Counted from the stretch's first letter, positions 35,832 through 46,885 are shown. The stretch: DNA of 64,000 nt from Actinostola sp. cb2023 (GCA_033675265.1 JAUJYZ010000133.1:107501-171500), one strand, 5' to 3'. The notes: generated from the sequence alone by a model not told the origin. Made by a program: numbers and translations.

Positions 35832-36775
35832 TAATACCAACTATCAGTTATTGTAGATTGAATAGACTAAAGAACACGTTAATTATGGCTTATGCTACCA
35901 ATGGATATGTTCAGTAATACCAACTATCAGTTATTGTAGATTAAATAGACTAAAGAACACGTTAATTATGGCTTACGCTACCAATGGATATATTCAGTAA
36001 TACCAACTATCAGTTATTGTAGATTGAATAGACTAAAGAACACGTTAATTATGGCTTATGCTACCAATGGATATATTCAGTAATACCAACTATCAGTTAT
36101 TGTAGATTGAATAGACTAAAGAACACGTTTATTATGGCTTATGCTACCAATGTATATATTCAGTAATACCAACTATCAGTTATTGTAGATTGACTAGACT
36201 AAAGAACACGTTAATTATGGCTTATGCTACCAATGGATATATTCAGTAATACCAACTATCAGTTATTGTAGATTAAATAGACTAAAGAACACGTTAATTA
36301 TGGCTTATGCTACCAATGGATATATTCAGTAATACCAACTATCTATCAGTTATTGTAGATTGAATAGACTAAAGAACACGTTAATTATGGCTTATGCTAC
36401 CAATGGATATATTCAGTAATACCAACTATCAGTTATTGTAGATTGAATAGACTAAAGAACACGTTAATTATGGCTTATGCTACCAATGGATATATTCAGT
36501 AATACCAACTATCTATCAGTTATTGTAGATTGAATAGACTAAAGAACACGTTAATTATGGCTTATGCTACCAATGGATATATTCAGTAATACCAACTATC
36601 AGTTATTGTAGATTGACTAGACTAAAGAACACGTTAATTATGGCTTATGCTACCAATGGATATATTCAGTAATACCAACTATCAGTTATTGTAGATTAAA
36701 TAGACTAAAGAACACGTTAATTATGGCTTATGCTACCAATGGATATATTCAGTAATACCAACGTTAACTATCAGC
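35832..36775. repeat. 83-bp tandem array downstream of copy C, right part (about 11 units)
   Basis: Continuation of the array beyond the inserted transposon. The order of variants (GACTAGAC units at 36190 and 36612, TATC insertions at 36342 and 36512) repeats that of the left part, indicating block duplication. Confidence 0.9.
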
Positions 36776-37519
36776 TATAAAATAGACTAAAGTACTTGTA
36801 CTTGTGACACCGACACGGCACTGCACGCAATGGTCACTGCACGGTTTCATTCAAAATTCTAAAACATTATGGGCACGGCACGTAAGTCATGCGAAATCTG
36901 CTCTATTGATGTATCAGTCATTTTTTCCCAGAATGTTTTTTGTAATTCTTGTTTTTATAGTGAGCTGCTTCAGATCTACTTTCAAGGGCCTTTTGAACAC
37001 CGCTGACCATGAATTGCTCTCAGTATATCCAAAGTCCCAGATGGGGTTCGTACCACACGATCCCATAAGTTGCCATGGATATTCGATATATATATATCCT
37101 ATTCAGTATGGCCCCTCAAATTTCCCCTCCCTACTGTATCCAAGGTCACGGGTGCCGGGCTCGTACCACAGGACTCCCATAAGTTGCCATGGATATTCGA
37201 TGTTCCGTCAGTCAATCAAGTCTCGCTCGCATATGACAAGACTTGTCTGTGTGTACATTCTATTTAGTATGGCCCCTCAAATTTCCCGTCGGGGGAGAGT
37301 AAGGTCTGATATTGGTAACTGGCCACTGAGTTGTATTGGTCATGCTCTTCACCACGTGTCAAGGTCTGTCAATCAACTCAGGTAAAAAGAATAATCTAAA
37401 GAAGTACCTGTCTGTAACGCTACATTATCAGTATTATTTTAATTACATCATTATCGTTATATTGCTTATCCAAGCATTAGTTCTGCTACAAATGTATAAC
37501 AAACGCCGTATATAATACC
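36776..37519. other. right edge of the tandem cluster (no gene seen)
   Basis: Positions 36945-37028 match 11455-11545 and 24005-24095 from the upstream regions, so a fragment of a fourth unit or a breakpoint lies here. A ~120-bp block with AGTTGCCATGGATATTCGAT (37068 and 37181) and TATGGCCCCTCAAATTTCCC (37107 and 37269) is imperfectly repeated. A 193-codon frame (36804-37385) spans these repeats and is not credible as a gene. Confidence 0.5.
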
Positions 37520-38150
37520 CCATTCACACCAAGGTTCTAAGGTGGTTTAACTAATGAGGTTTAGAAATTTATCTACAAATTCCATGCGCAACTTTCACGG
37601 CTGTTTCAAATGAGCGAATCGGGTATGTATCGATTTGCCATGCGCGAGAGTCTCCCACCGAGAATAGGACTGTTAATATTTTACTATCTCTAAATAAGGA
37701 GTAGTTCACTAAAAATCCAATGCGTTAGTTGGGCGCAATTAGATCTAACGACATGACAAATGTAAATGTGTTCAAATGGTCTTTTGAGATACATGAATTA
37801 CCTATCTGTGGGCTAACATCGAGAAATTGCTATAAATAGCCGATGGAATTGAGTTATGATGTTTTATTTTGCCGGTAAGCATGATTCGTGTGTAATTATT
37901 GCCATACTAAGTACTCTCAAGCCAGTATTTCTTTCCAATGCAATAACTGTTAAGCAATACCTCTATGTTATCCCACAGAAGAATTATACAGAATATATTT
38001 TGAAGCAAAAAAATACTATTGCTACGGTCAGTTTCTCGTGATCTATATGCGCCCCGAAATAGAGAATGATGTTTTGATGGCCGACTCGAAATCGCGAAGG
38101 AATACTCTGTTGATACTTTATTACCCTGGTTCCAGAGGCTTTGTCAAACT

Positions 38151-38274
38151 CTATAATACGATGTTTGTATCCCGCGAGAAAGAAAACGGCTGCGACCAGA
38201 GGCCCTGATTTCCTTTCTCGCTACTTCGCAGCTCGTGGGAGGCCGCTTCGCGGCGTACAAACATCGTATTATAG
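38151..38274. mobile_element. 124-bp MITE with perfect 19-bp TIRs, nested
   Basis: CTATAATACGATGTTTGTA (38151-38169) has an exact inverted copy at 38256-38274. GC-rich centre with GCTTCGCGGC. Nested within the 37520-38894 element. Confidence 0.65.
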
Positions 38275-38436
38275 TTAACGGCTAGCTAGACGAATACACT
38301 AATATATAAGCTTTTAATACTATGTATATGACGAACCAAAAATAATAATACCAAAAATAATAGAGAAAATATATGTACACGTACTTTATTTACAAATATT
38401 TACAAAAAGATGATCGACATTATACATTTCTTATCC

Positions 38437-38568
38437 TCACGAATCACTCTCGTAGTCCAGTGTCACTTCGTTGTCTGTCTGGTCGAGTTCCTCTGGGAGG
38501 CCGAGTTGATTTTGGACGTATCTGAGTTCTTCTTCACCGAATTCCTCACACAATCGGTTTTTCGCTCA
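38437..38568 (-). pseudogene. C-terminal coding relic inside the TIR element
   Basis: Minus-strand frame of about 40 codons ending in TGA (38437-38439), with acidic composition (tail reading VTLDYESDS at the end) and an in-frame stop just upstream near 38572. An AATAAA signal follows 47 bp downstream (38385-38390, minus strand). The arrangement of acidic tail, stop and poly-A signal looks like the last exon of a transposon-borne gene. Identity unknown. Confidence 0.4.
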
Positions 38569-39113
38569 AAGAATTAGTTTAAGCAACATATTCTTTTTTT
38601 AAACCCTACTTTCCTTGCTGTTGTTGTTCCTCGCATAACTCGCCGTGTCCGCCAAAATTAGTAATTCTATTCTTTGATAATCGCAACGATACATTTGGTC
38701 AGCGGATTAAAAATGCCGTTTGAAACAGCCGTGCTTTTGGCACAAAACTGCTGCGGTAAGCTGTCTTTGATGTTTCTAGTTGCGGGGACAGTATAAATTC
38801 CAGGTACTGGTTTGAATATTGTGAAATTAAATGCCCTCAAATTATAGAAGCGAGAATAAACTCAGTTTAACTCAACAAGGTTTGGTGTGAATGGACTCAG
38901 TACCATGTCTACCAACTGACCGAGGCAAATCAAATATATGATTATTGGGGTTCCTGTGGAATCGACGCGTGTCCGTGACACAACAATTCAAGTTTGCGTC
39001 AGTCACAGCTGCACGCGTTCGCTCTAATCATGTCTGCAGCAATGATAATCCTGTTACAAAGAGGGCAATTCGTAGCAGGTCGGCCTTGTACCATTCAGAG
39101 CATTTAGCAAGTC

Positions 39114-39881
39114 ATGGCCGAAAGAACTGAACGCGCTGTACAACGAGAAGAACGTGACACTAACGCTGTAAGCTGTGTTATGGTCATCTGTGATGGCAGA
39201 CAATCTTCTACCGATAGACACGACCACGAAACACCCAGACAACCAAAATGGAAGTGCAAACTCAAAAGCTTATTTCTGGGTCTTGGATTTGCATGTGTCA
39301 TTACATGCTTCGTGTTTGCATCACTGGGTTACATGAAATTGAGAAACTGTCCTTCTAACATCAAGTGTGAACAAAACTCGGCTAAATTCTCCGAGGCCCA
39401 GAACTTCAGACTGGCAGCAGCATTTTTATTTATCGTAGGGGTTTGTTTTATCATAGCGTTTGTGTGGCTTGTGAAACGAGAGAATTCATCACAGGGGTTT
39501 CTCATCAGACAAGAAGTCGTTGTGTCGAACGTTACAGCCGAGGGGCTTCTCAAATCACCAGCACCAGAACTACCACATCCTCTGTCACAGATTCACCATT
39601 TCGTCTACGAGACATCAATCGACGAGAGGGTGAGGGTGAGAAATGATTTACCACACTATGAATCGGTAGTTAAACTCAGTTTAAACGCGGTGGAAAACGA
39701 AGGGAAATCCAGCGTGACTCCTTCAGGTGAAATCATCACCATCAAGGGGATTCAAATGGAAAGCGTTTGCACACAAGTCGATGAAGATGATCTGAACCCT
39801 CCACCTTCGTATTCACAAGCTTTGCAATTACAGAGTGAAGGTCAAGAAGGACTAGATTTAGAAGAGAGAGATAATGGATGA
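39114..39881 (+). CDS. two-pass membrane protein with PPxY tail, 255 aa
   Basis: ATG 39114 to TGA 39879-39881, uninterrupted. A ~50-residue charged N-terminus is followed by TM1 (about 53-73), a ~26-residue loop with C79-x5-C85, TM2 (about 99-120) and a ~135-residue hydrophilic tail. The tail contains an acidic DEDD stretch and PPPSY (229-233), a PPxY motif of the sort bound by WW domains of Nedd4-type ubiquitin ligases. Both termini are predicted cytosolic, with the Cys loop outside. The same TM-loop-TM design with C-x5-C occurs in the protein at 44167-44550. Upstream bases 39037-39090 also occur at 1821-1867. No named family recognised; the PPxY role is inferred from the motif alone. Confidence 0.72.
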   Translation: MAERTERAVQREERDTNAVSCVMVICDGRQSSTDRHDHETPRQPKWKCKLKSLFLGLGFACVITCFVFASLGYMKLRNCPSNIKCEQNSAKFSEAQNFRLAAAFLFIVGVCFIIAFVWLVKRENSSQGFLIRQEVVVSNVTAEGLLKSPAPELPHPLSQIHHFVYETSIDERVRVRNDLPHYESVVKLSLNAVENEGKSSVTPSGEIITIKGIQMESVCTQVDEDDLNPPPSYSQALQLQSEGQEGLDLEERDNG

Positions 39882-41515
39882 ATATTAAAAACAGGCCATT
39901 TTATATCGAGGTGAAAAGACGTCCGGATGAAAAAATTCACAGATGGCGGATCACGCCATGTATGTGCACTATCTGCCCACGTGCTCAGATCAGCTTGTTT
40001 TGTTTTGGGATTAACACGCGGGGATAAACACTGCCATCCCTTTGTCGATAAACCAAAAGTGAATAATCGAAAGTAAGATCGTCTTTTGATTTCGATAAAG
40101 TAAAAAGTAAAAAGAAAAGAATAAAAGAAAAAAAAGTAAAAAAAAGAGAAAGAGAGAGAGATAAAGTAATTACAGAAGCTAGTTAGTCAGACATAATTCG
40201 ATTTACCACTGAAAAACTTAGTGAAATGTTATGCACGAAATTAAATACTAAATAGTCTAGGGTACTTAAAATTGATCTAAAATGTTGCTTCTGTATTCCT
40301 TGTATGGTATAAAACCCCGAGGTACCTATAATACTACTCGGTATGCATGTCTGTCTAATCAGCTTTGTCTTTGTCTGAGAGTCCAAGGCCAGCAAAGTCA
40401 GGGGTTTTTGTTTCCTCTGGTTTGAATTTTTGTTTTAAGGCTAGGTTAATTTAGCTATTGGGTTAGGGTTTTATGGTGGATTATGAAAACCAGTGACAAT
40501 ATTTGACTGAACCAGAACCCAGAGGCATACAAGGCTCCAGCACGTCGCTGTGTTCGGCTTCAGAGTAAGCTATTCAGGAATCTTGTATTTTATACAATTT
40601 CCACACGTAAAACATAAACCTTGACCCATGACAAAGCATATCTAGTCAGTTTTCAAATTCAATAAGAATAATTTGCATAGCGTTTAGGGTTAGCCAGTTA
40701 GTATGGTCAAAAGTATTTGATTTATTTTGCAGTGGCAAAAATACAATGTTTCTGCATAATCAACTTTATTGATAAAAATTTATTATTATTATAAAACTTT
40801 ATCATTATTATTAATATTATTATTCTAAAGCCTTCACTACTGACATTTCACTTTCGAGACTTATGCATATATGACACGACGATTATCAGGTTCCCGTCAA
40901 ACAAAAACAATTAGCAGGTTTTTGAACTGAAACTGGAAAATATATGCTGGATTATTTACAGAGCCGCCACAATGAACACATGATTGGGCCGAGGGTAAGT
41001 TATGTGAGTCTGGGTTAATTTTACAGGGCCGTATATAACCCAGAATTCAAGGGGGACAGTACGTATTTAACAGCAAAAATAAATAAAAAATAGTACAGTT
41101 CTCATTTACTTTTTGGTATCTTTTTCGCCTTGCTAGGGGGAGCAACTGCCCCCCTCCCCTGGTTTTAAATAATGTACTCCCCCCTGGTTTTAAAGCTTGA
41201 GCTGAAAGAAATGGCGAAACCACTTTTGGCGGGGCTTTTTTTTTGCTGCGCTATTGACACCACGATATAATATAATACTGCCGCAAGGAAATATAATATT
41301 CCGAAATATTTTAGGAATTAGGGTCCATTTGAACTAACTTGTCTTATCTAAATGTTAACAGTTTAGGCTATAGATGTAACTATAGAATTCGAAAGAAATC
41401 TAAAAAAAACCTAACTAACAAATTGGATAAGAAAGGAACAGTACATGATCTTCAGTCAGTAAGTTTGCTTATACTGAACGGAAGCAAACCAACTCTTGTT
41501 ACCTGAAGTGTGTTT
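39882..41515. other. gene-free spacer after the PPxY protein
   Basis: Low-complexity AAAGT/AAAAG-rich DNA at 40092-40170 and ATT-rich DNA at 40780-40830. A dispersed repeat lies on the minus strand at 41030-41170. No exon recognised. The first few hundred bases are presumably 3' UTR. Confidence 0.5.
41030..41170 (-). repeat. dispersed repeat family, inverted copy
   Basis: Reverse complement carries GGCAGTTGC, GGCGAAAAAGATACCAAAAA, GAGAACTGTACTATTTTTTA and TTGAATTC in the same order as 10618-10775 and 46886-47050. Confidence 0.6.
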
Positions 41516-41518
41516 AGG

Positions 41519-41890
41519 ACTAACAACAGCAATTAGATGAACACTAGCTTGTCTCTTCAATCCCTCTCCAAGATAATAGGGATCTTAAAGAACAATAACG
41601 AAGCATACAGTTGCTTAGATGCTGTGCTTCATGCATTAGGACTAACCGGCAACAGCAATTAGATGAACACTAGCTTGTCTCTTCAATCCCTCTCCAAGAT
41701 AATAGGGAACTTATAGAACACTGATAACGAAGCATACAGTTGCTTAGATGCTGTGCTGCATGCATTAGGACTAACAACAGCAATTAGATGAACACTAGCT
41801 TGTCTCTTCAATCTCACCCCAAGATAATAGGGATCTTAAAGAACAATAACGAAGCATATATAGTTGCTTAGATGCTGTGCTACATGCATG
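41519..41890. repeat. three tandem copies of a ~125-bp repeat
   Basis: Units begin ACTAAC...CAACAGCAATTAGATGAACA at 41519, 41641 and 41770 (spacing 122 and 129 bp), each with GAACACTAGCTTGTCTCTTC and GTTGCTTAGATGCTGTGCT. No frame conserved. Confidence 0.8.
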
Positions 41891-41932
41891 CAGCTTGAGT
41901 TTCAGTCATGCTGAATCGATGTGTGCATTTTT

Positions 41933-42106
41933 TTAAACCTCAGTAGGAGGCAGCTCGGTGAGATCATTTTCAACAGTAGTAATAAATGGCCCATAGCTGA
42001 AGCACCTTCCACGAAGCTTGAAAATAGCAACGCACCACGCGATGACAAGAATAGCCAACAGAACAGAACTAATGATGATAACGGATCGAGTATCCAAGTC
42101 GAGCAT
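41933..42106 (-). CDS. tiny single-pass membrane protein, 57 aa
   Basis: Minus-strand ATG at 42106-42104 to TAA at 41935-41933. Residues about 8-31 are hydrophobic (SVIIISSVLLAILVIAWCVA and onward), then a basic stop-transfer and a short tail ending in acidic and proline residues. A pyrimidine/AG context (TATCCTCAG) lies just before the ATG, so it could be a last exon. A longer in-frame extension to 42244 begins at a non-ATG codon in repeat-poor DNA and is less likely. Function unknown. Reported because a membrane segment this clean is uncommon by chance. Confidence 0.35.
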   Translation of the reverse strand: MLDLDTRSVIIISSVLLAILVIAWCVAIFKLRGRCFSYGPFITTVENDLTELPPTEV

Positions 42107-44166
42107 GATGGCAACCTGAGGATACACTGATACACGTCGATAGGTTTTGGACCATGCAAGCAATTTCTGGAATACACAGCACCCTGTATAACTACGCTGA
42201 GATCTTTCGGTTAATTTGTGGAAGAGCAAGTGGACCCGAGACACTAGAGCTGCAACAATCCACCTCTCTGATAAGGAAATAAAGTCCTTAGTTCAATATC
42301 AAGTCAAAACAACGGACTAAAACAAGTACAGAATTATACCTCACCTAAACGAACTGGATCAGCTAGTTTAGATAACAGTCCAGGGTAAAAGCGAGCGGCT
42401 TCTGGTCTTGGAAGAAGATAATATTTGCTCCATGAAATTTGTTCCTTCTGACGACCGATTCAAAACAACCATTCAGATTGTCAAAGGTGACCAATCAGAG
42501 GACAATGAAACACAACACTGTCAATCGTTTCAGGGTGAAACCTTATGCACAAAGTGAGTGGGGAGAGAGAACAGGGCGATCAGAACAAAAAACTGTTTGC
42601 AACTGAAGGCCCTGGCCAGGTCGAAAGAAAATTGGACTGAAATGTTCTTTAGGGGGATCACTGGGGCAGTGGTCATCCATGCCCGTTCAACCTACCATTC
42701 TTGCGAGTCGCGGAAGTATGCTGATCCTTTTTCAATTTTTTTTTGGAGCCAAACAGAAGTTTAGTTTCCCTGGATGCCAAGGGTTCCTATTTCACTCTCA
42801 GGATTTGGCGATTGGAACCCCTGGCATTAAAATTATCGAGTGTGTTCAACCGCTCCTTACTCGCTCTTTTCTTGGCTTCCTTCCTGATAGGATTCCACAC
42901 TACCCTTCCCCAATACTTTCCAGCATATACAAATGTACTCCCCCCATCATGTTGGTCAGCCGCCAAATGTTGCTGATTCCAATCGTTTGAAACAGAAACC
43001 GTATATTGCATAATGAAACTACATTTTCTCGAGTTTATAATAATGGTGTATTTGATTTCTTGCCCCAAAAGTTTGCTTGCTGGGCTGTCAAAGTATATAG
43101 AATGAATCGAACAATAGATATATTCAAATAAGCGATCCAGGCCGATAACAGGCACTTGGTGACCTTGTGCTATTGTCGTCCAGGATCACACCACTTTTTA
43201 TCGATCAATAGAAACTGTCTTGATGTGACAGTATCAGAAATTTGCATGTGGCTCTCAACTGTCTGACCTTACTATAAAAAAAAACAAGAGACGTGTATAA
43301 AGGCGGGCAAAGAAATGAACGTCACAGAAAAGGCGAAAGGGCTAAAAAAGAATAAAGATGAAAAGTAAAATGAGAAAGAAAAAGGGAATACAAAGATAAA
43401 GAGTAAACAAAATACACGTTATAAACTTGCGTCTTGAACGAAACGACCTACTGGACTTTATTATGGCCACACGAAACGAAGGATTCTATTTAGAAAATCA
43501 GAGTTTCTCTTCAACCAGTCTCTGCAGTATTCTCGACAATAGACAACTCAATGCCATCCAGGAGCGCGGCAAATATGCTTTGTGTCCCCAATTAGTTGTA
43601 CAAGCTAAATATATCGACACTGAAATAAAGTCTTTTTTTTTATCTTCTGTAAATGTATTTTTTTTCCGAGTTCTGAACACAAATACGAGTTCGCTATCAG
43701 TCAACAGTGTAACCTTTAGTGACACAACAATCTTGTCATCAGTCAGTTTAATGTTCATATTTAATAGCACAATACGATTTCTTCTTAACGAAAACTTCAA
43801 TTTGAAATAAAAATTCAGTAACAGCGACCACAATTCACATTTTGTGCCTGTTTTCTCTTTTGAGCCTTTAAAGGAAAATATTATGTTGTGGCATGCAGCC
43901 GATCATTTCAGGGGTCACGCAAGACGTCAGGTATTAATCTAATGGTGTCACGTTCACTGATTGGAGAACCATGCAACATTTTAAAATCCAGCTTGAAAAA
44001 GTAATGTCTGACCGATATTATTTCGTGACATCCAAGCATAATGTCGTTGCTTGTTACCATAAGATCTTCACTGTGTATAGTCTTGTACTTCCATCTTTGG
44101 ACATATTGAAGGTCACTTCAGTGTCTTATAAACAGAGTGCAATCACGAAGCTGAGACGAGTGTTTA
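42107..44166. other. gene-free spacer
   Basis: No recognised exon. Positions 42770-42812 (GGGTTCCTATTTCACTCTCA) match 53937-53980, a short dispersed repeat. A minus-strand frame at 42787-43155 and a plus-strand frame at 43427-43810 show no family resemblance. The segment 43315-43400 is A-rich low complexity. Confidence 0.45.
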
Positions 44167-44550
44167 TTACCCCAAGTTTCGTTCACGTAACGGTAATATC
44201 TCTGAAAGTTTCGCCTCGAAAACCCCCATTCCTAGCTCTACCATATACATTCGCTCAAGCCCAAAGATTCTCTGTCGAAAATCATCCACAGCTCGCAGGG
44301 AACGAAGGCGCCACCAAAACATAGAAATCAAAGCAAATCCCACCATAAACATTATGGCAGAAATGATCCGGTAGACTTTAGCTTTCGTCTCGATCGTCCC
44401 TGTACAGTTCGTGTTCTCGCTGCAGAGCTTGACATTGTTATAGGCCACGGATAGCAGGACAAAACATAAAGTGATAAGAACAACGCCAGTGAACACGCAT
44501 ACACCATTGATTAAGAATTGTCTTGATTGTTGCTGGTTATGGTTAGGCAT
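44167..44550 (-). CDS. two-pass membrane protein, 127 aa, relative of the 39114-39881 protein
   Basis: Minus-strand ATG 44550 to stop at 44167. The frame stays open upstream, but the next starts are not ATG. Short N-terminus (about 11 residues), TM1 (12-37), a loop with C43-x5-C49 and an N-glycosylation sequon N48-C-T, TM2 (about 61-80), then a ~47-residue basic tail. TM order, Cys spacing and loop length match the PPxY protein 4.3 kb away in the opposite orientation, but this one lacks the long tail and PPxY motif. Likely divergent paralogues forming a convergent pair. Function unknown. Confidence 0.6.
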   Translation of the reverse strand: MPNHNQQQSRQFLINGVCVFTGVVLITLCFVLLSVAYNNVKLCSENTNCTGTIETKAKVYRIISAIMFMVGFALISMFWWRLRSLRAVDDFRQRIFGLERMYMVELGMGVFEAKLSEILPLRERNLG

Positions 44551-44715
44551 TCCACTCCAGTATACTGTATACACGCATCATTCGAATAGACAACCAAGAG
44601 TGATCAACAACACCAAACTAGTGTGGGCGCCGAGCTTTAGTTAACAAGAATCGTTCAAGGCCGTCCCCGTAATTGTGCAGCCATTTATGTGCCCAGTACT
44701 GTTGGCATACTGTAA

Positions 44716-45010
44716 AACATAGACTGGACTTGGACTGGACTGGACTCAAAAACTGTAAAACATGGACTGGACTCAAAAACTGTAAAACATGGACTGGACT
44801 CAAAAACTGTAAAACATGGACTGGACTCAAAAACTGTAAAACATGGACTGGACTCAAAAACTGTAAAACATGGACTGGACTCAAAAACTGTAAAACATGG
44901 ACTGGACTCAAAAACTGTAAAACATGGACTGGACTCAAAAACTGTAAAACATGGACTGGACTCAAAAACTGTAAAACATGGACTGGACTCAAAAACTGTA
45001 AAACATGGAC
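44716..45010. repeat. 27-bp satellite, array 1 (about 10.5 units)
   Basis: Unit ACTGTAAAACATGGACTGGA followed by CTCAAAA, 27 bp, nearly invariant. The left end has an irregular GGACTTGGACTGGACTGGAC. An inverted copy of the same satellite, including this irregular end and the flanking GGCATACTG, is at 47331-47550. Confidence 0.92.
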
Positions 45011-45052
45011 TAAAAAACAGCTGAACAGGTGAATTAAATTATTAAATCTTTC

Positions 45053-45085
45053 TCCGATGAAGGGCCAAGGCTCGAAACGTCACTA
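45053..45085 (+). other. hammerhead-like motif, possible Penelope-like element fragment
   Basis: CCGATGA, a GGGC-CAAG-GCTC hairpin, then GAAAC and GTC follow the order of the hammerhead core (CUGANGA, stem II, GAAA) with one core substitution (C for U). Penelope-like retroelements in animals are known to carry such ribozymes. The surrounding sequence has no reverse transcriptase. Probably an inactive fragment. Confidence 0.3.
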
Positions 45086-46726
45086 GTAAAGTTTTAACTT
45101 TTAACTTAAAAGTACTATTTTTTACGGTGTTACAGTTTTCCTTTTACCTATCTTTATACCAATTTAATAAACCTTTTTTTTTCTTGTTGTGGCTATGATC
45201 TAGGCAAAAACGACGAAAATTCCTTCACTGATATATAGCTGAGAAGCGTATCTGCGAGAAATAGTACTAAAAGCATATAATACTGCACATGGAGCATGGT
45301 AACGAAATAACAGCCGAATATGACTAAGATATCAAAATGCTAAAGACAACAAAACACTGGCCATAAGGCCTATTCAGCTGTTCGTATCTTAGTTTGTCAC
45401 ATAGACTATCAATGATAAATTATTTGTAATATAAAATTTATCAAGTTATTACAATACAGCCCTTTGTGTTTATGCGTCATTTTCAAAGAGTGTCGCTAAC
45501 GAATTTCTATAGTTGCGGGGTGGGTATTCTATAATCAGCTCCGGCATTATTGAATAGGTTCATTGCGGGTTTAAAATTGTTTTGACTTGATCTGATCACG
45601 GCATATATGTTCCCATCACGCACTCATCGCGGCACATGATGAGACAAAAGCGTTTGACAGAAATTTTGATAGGGAAAGTTCAGTTTAGGACTGCATGTAG
45701 CTACTACTGTGAAGCCAGTAATAACATGAATAGACAATGATCAAGAAGAGAAATGAAGGAAAGAAATTATGGAGAAAATAAATGTAACGTCAAAAGAAAA
45801 TGATGTGATATCGGTGCCAACAAAAATAAAGACAAACGTTTGACTGATAAAGCGTGACTTTCAAGTGTTCACTAGTTTACACAAGGGAGCGCGATTAAAA
45901 TTATAATATCGTTTACACGATAATGATGATATCAACGGAAACTGGCGACTACGAAAAATGCCATTCAAATTTTAATCAACAAGAATATTTGGCAATCTTA
46001 ACAATAATTTATCTGAGAGAACAGATATAAGACATATAATAGAAGTGTAACTATAAATAGGCAAACTATCCTTCTTCAGGTACAATATATTGTGTGGAGA
46101 GTTATAAAACTTTACACTACGTGCAGGCCGTAAATCGGAAATTTAAATGGCGTGCTGAGATACAGAAGATAAGAAAAAGATAATAGTAAAATGATAGAAT
46201 AACAAAAGAACATGCAATGGTGTACTACCATCTGAACCCAAACTGCGTTGCCATTCGCCATCTAACCTACATCCCTGCAGAACTAGACCTCAAACCATTT
46301 TTAACAACTAAGTACACAAAAGATTCAATGTTGTGACGTGACGCTTGTGACGTGACGCTTGTGACGTGACGCTATTTTATAGACTAGTTATTTAAGTATT
46401 TGGTTTCCTTTATATGGTTTCCTTTATAAACGTTAGAGATATGCTTTGGCAGACCTCGTACAATTTGATCACAGTTGACGAGTTAATTGCTTCTTTTTTT
46501 AGAGGAGATGAATAACACATTATATTAGTCTCCTTCGCAGCCGCCTGGGTGGTGGCTAAAAGGACCTCATTAATATAAAACAATAGAACGATGCAGTAAC
46601 ACAATAGATTCGTTCTATTGTTTGGTCGGCCAAGGGCGGTTTGGGTTATGGAAACAAGCCTTTACCAGCCGCCTGAGGTCAAGTCACGCTACGCGGGCCC
46701 GCACACGCCCCAGCGTGACTCAAGGA
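45086..46726. other. gene-free AT-rich spacer
   Basis: No exon recognised. Contains a 14-bp triplication GTGACGTGACGCTT (about 46334-46375) and a short hairpin CAATAGAACG/CGTTCTATTG (46582-46620). Confidence 0.5.
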
Positions 46727-46808
46727 GCAAGGATGGCACAGTTGGTTAGTGCTCGGCTTTCTGTGTGGAGGTCCCGAGTTCGATTCCCAGTGACCTCGCA
46801 TCCTTGTT
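46727..46808 (+). mobile_element. tRNA-derived SINE head
   Basis: A-box-like TGGCACAGTTGG (46734-46745) and B-box-like GAGTTCGATTCC (46776-46787) are spaced as in a tRNA. A 7-bp acceptor-like stem (46727-46733 with TCCTTGT near 46801-46807) and a D stem GCAC/GTGC are intact. The anticodon and T stems do not pair properly, so this is a SINE promoter region rather than a working tRNA gene. Confidence 0.5.
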
Positions 46809-46885
46809 TCGATCGACTTCTTTCCATTCCATGTAGCTCTTTGTAGCTTTAAATACCCTTAATACGGAGCATTGATGGAAGGATG

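Larger units (their letters stand above)
37520..38894. mobile_element. 1.37-kb TIR element carrying a protein-tail relic
   Basis: The ends CCATTCACACCAA (37520) and TTGGTGTGAATGG (to 38894) are inverted, and a second inverted match (CACGGCTGTTTCAAA near 37607; its complement near 38717) shows imperfect TIRs of over 100 bp. Inside, on the minus strand, is an acidic C-terminal reading frame followed by a polyadenylation signal (next entry). Likely an internally deleted derivative of an autonomous transposon. Confidence 0.6.

Noticed and set aside
36804..37385. 193-codon frame
   Set aside because: Spans imperfect repeats and a fragment of the unit upstream region; no family resemblance.
42787..43155. 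122-codon minus-strand frame
   Set aside because: No family resemblance, atypical start, part of the segment is repetitive.
43427..43810. 127-codon plus-strand frame, and its opposite-strand partner 43498-43833
   Set aside because: Both strands open over the same AT-rich stretch, low complexity, no domain.
44618..45032. Repeat-protein genes in the 27-bp satellite (both strands; also 47264-47620)
   Set aside because: Open frames follow from a 27-bp period without stops; both strands are open and there is no independent start or conserved domain.
46727..46808. Functional tRNA gene
   Set aside because: Acceptor and D stems pair, but the anticodon and T stems do not; better read as a SINE head.
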